Assembly (NCBI GenBank): GCA_026724425.1
Contig: JAIUCV010000001.1
Span: 5,280,001 to 5,344,000, forward strand
DNA from: Erythrophleum ivorense
Taxonomy: Eukaryota; Streptophyta; Magnoliopsida; Fabales; Fabaceae
DNA length: 64,000 bases
Direction of reading: 5' to 3'
In this document: positions 62,422-64,000 of the stretch, one piece after another
Position numbering within the stretch: the stretch's first letter is position 1
How the letters are laid out: each line of letters starts with the position of its first letter
The notes under the pieces: model-generated
What the model saw: the letters and a program-made list of their open reading frames with translations, nothing else
Database searches by the model: none
What the model was told of the DNA's origin: nothing
Position numbers and translations under genes: made by a program

Positions 62422-63678
62422 TCAGCTTTCAAGTGCTTCTCCGGCAAAATACTGTTTATGCACCATTCTCCTGTAATCTGCAAAGCATGAAACATTCAGT
62501 TATATATCCCATGTTTAAATTTCCATAATCAGAAATCTACAAGGCTCAACATCGCAAAAATAATTCAAATTAAGATTTGACAAGATTTATAATAAATAAA
62601 GAGCCCAATGAAGCACAGAAGTGTTTGTTTCCGTATTAAGTAATTGCATTGAACATGATGCAACGTTTCGCAAAAGTACAAGAACACTTCAGTCACTTCA
62701 TGTCATGATGTTCATGTCCTATCTCAGATAAAGACCAACAAATTCTACTACCCCCTGGAATATAGCAATGGATCTTCAAAACAATTTCAAGAGCCATAAC
62801 TAATAACAATTATTGCCACGTAGTTAAAAACTGATTACAATTTTTTTCCCGAATTATATATAAAACAATACAAATGAGAAACTTTGAGCAGATGAGAATG
62901 AGGGTTAGTCATAAAGTAGTTAATATCAAAACTGGAAGCTTGTAAAAGCCCATATTCAAACACTTTACATAATAACACCATAACCACAGGTTGGCAGATT
63001 AGGCTTTTTTTTTTTAAAAAAGTAGTCAACCTTCCTTATTGTTCCAGAGCGCTGCAGCATAGCTGTTTAAAGGACTCTCCGGGTTAGGCTCTGCTATAAG
63101 AAGTAAATTGGTCAGGCGCACACAGGCTGAAAGGCCAACGCAAAACTTATGAATAAGAAAAAGCAAACAGACCTCCCAATAAACTTTGAATTGACAAAAG
63201 AATAGTTCTGCAATCATAAGCTGAAGACCACTTGTCCTACAGGAACACGTAAATAAGGCTTTAATTAGCTCTGTGAGAATGTATACAATTGAATTATAAG
63301 CAAAGACACAACAAAAGAAGATAAGTTATCTACAAAATAGGAATCTAGAGGAATAAAAACAAAAAGAACAAAATGGAAGGTCCAAACCTTCAACAAACAG
63401 GCAGTAGCTCCAATTTATTCAATTTTCCTTCACAAGTTAGTTAATACCTGAAGGATGTCAAGACAAATGTTGCCAAACTGGTCAACATTTGGATGAAAGC
63501 ACATAGTCTCGAACTTAACTTGGGGTGGCTTAAATGGATAGTCCAGGGGAAAACGTAAGGAGAGTTTATAAGATAAACCCTCGTATATAGTTCCTTTTCC
63601 ACCTTCAATCGTGCCAATCCATGTAAAAATGCTCTCACCATCAGGAAAAGCTGATACTCCAAGATCTCCACCACTCAT
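62422..63678 (-). CDS. UBC19/20-like: Ubiquitin-conjugating enzyme E2, UBC19/UBC20 (UBE2C) type, 5' end missing
   Basis: Four exons on the minus strand: 63678-63448, 63236-63173, 63090-63031 and 62477-62422. Lengths of 231, 64, 60 and 56 bases keep one frame to TGA. The product carries the E2 core: YPFKPPQVKFET, HPNVDQFGNICLDILQ with the HPN motif and the thiol-accepting Cys, DKWSSAYD, SIQSLLGEPNPESPLN and AALWNN, ending HKQYFAGEALES. The wording matches the cell-cycle E2 that works with the anaphase-promoting complex (UBE2C; Arabidopsis UBC19/20) better than other E2 classes. The first exon here begins MSGGDLGVSAFP right at a splice acceptor (CTGCAG), so the N-terminal exon lies upstream, probably beyond 64000. 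Confidence 0.9.
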
Positions 63679-64000
63679 CTGCAGAGAAAAGTCATTATTT
63701 ACAACTATACATGATGACAAATTATATCCATAAAAACAATTGTCAAGCCTTAGCTTCTTAATATTCAAGGACACCCATCAGCAGATGTTGGATCAATTGG
63801 TGGTTAAACATAGACCTTTATGACAAAATGCTACAAACAAATTTTCAAAGCCATATATAATGTTCTAATAAAATTGCAACTTAAATTTCTGCAGGATTAT
63901 CAGTAATCAAGTCAAAATTCGAAGCATACAAACATCAAAAAGTTTCCAGGCAGACAGCATGCATGCAAAGTGAATATGCATCTTGTTTCCATTCATGAGA
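63679..64000 (-). other. Intron of the E2 gene
   Basis: No exon encoding the expected N-terminal helix (LKRLQSELM-like) is found here, so this is taken as intron sequence. Confidence 0.6.

Overview
This window looks like nuclear DNA of a eudicot plant. It is AT-rich, its genes are split by GT-AG introns, and it holds a CrRLK1L receptor kinase, S-RNase-like T2 ribonucleases and plant-type CACTA, Stowaway and copia transposon remains. I could not assign a species. All gene models were spliced by eye from reading frame, exon-length arithmetic and remembered family sequences; no search was run.

Layout. (1) 1-1146, +: the 3' end of an ABC1-type atypical kinase. (2) 4935-10963, +: a complete eight-exon gene for a TMEM115/rhomboid-like-19 (DUF1751) membrane protein, with transposon remnants in two introns. 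(3) About 13251: an orphan first exon resembling ACT-domain-repeat (ACR) proteins. (4) 15815-18418, -: an intronless CrRLK1L (FERONIA-type) receptor kinase with a 160-bp tandem repeat against its 3' end. Upstream lies a truncated tandem copy of its N-terminus, with an LTR-like insertion between the two. (5) 22636-24691 and 51522-53959, both -: two three-exon RNase T2 (S-RNase-like) paralogues. They have intact frames, but the catalytic histidines of both active-site motifs are replaced. (6) 62422-63678, -: the 3' four exons of a UBC19/UBC20 (UBE2C)-type ubiquitin-conjugating enzyme, whose start lies outside the window.

The 29 kb between the two RNase genes, and much of the flanks, is a transposon graveyard. 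It holds a 3.9-kb CACTA element with TAT target duplications, a 0.8-kb mini-CACTA with ACT duplications, a third CACTA with decayed transposase next to it, and a half CACTA. It also holds an LTR-like block with internal duplication and copia primer-binding-site remnants. Across the window there are three Stowaway MITEs (one nested in another repeat), a Mutator-like MITE with a 10-bp duplication, a GGGGA-rich MITE family (2 copies), a dispersed AGTAAATT-ended family (4 copies) and two tandem arrays (about 160 bp and about 260 bp).

The genes do not form a pathway. The biologically most interesting item is the pair of apparently secreted, catalytically dead RNase T2 proteins kept intact as paralogues.
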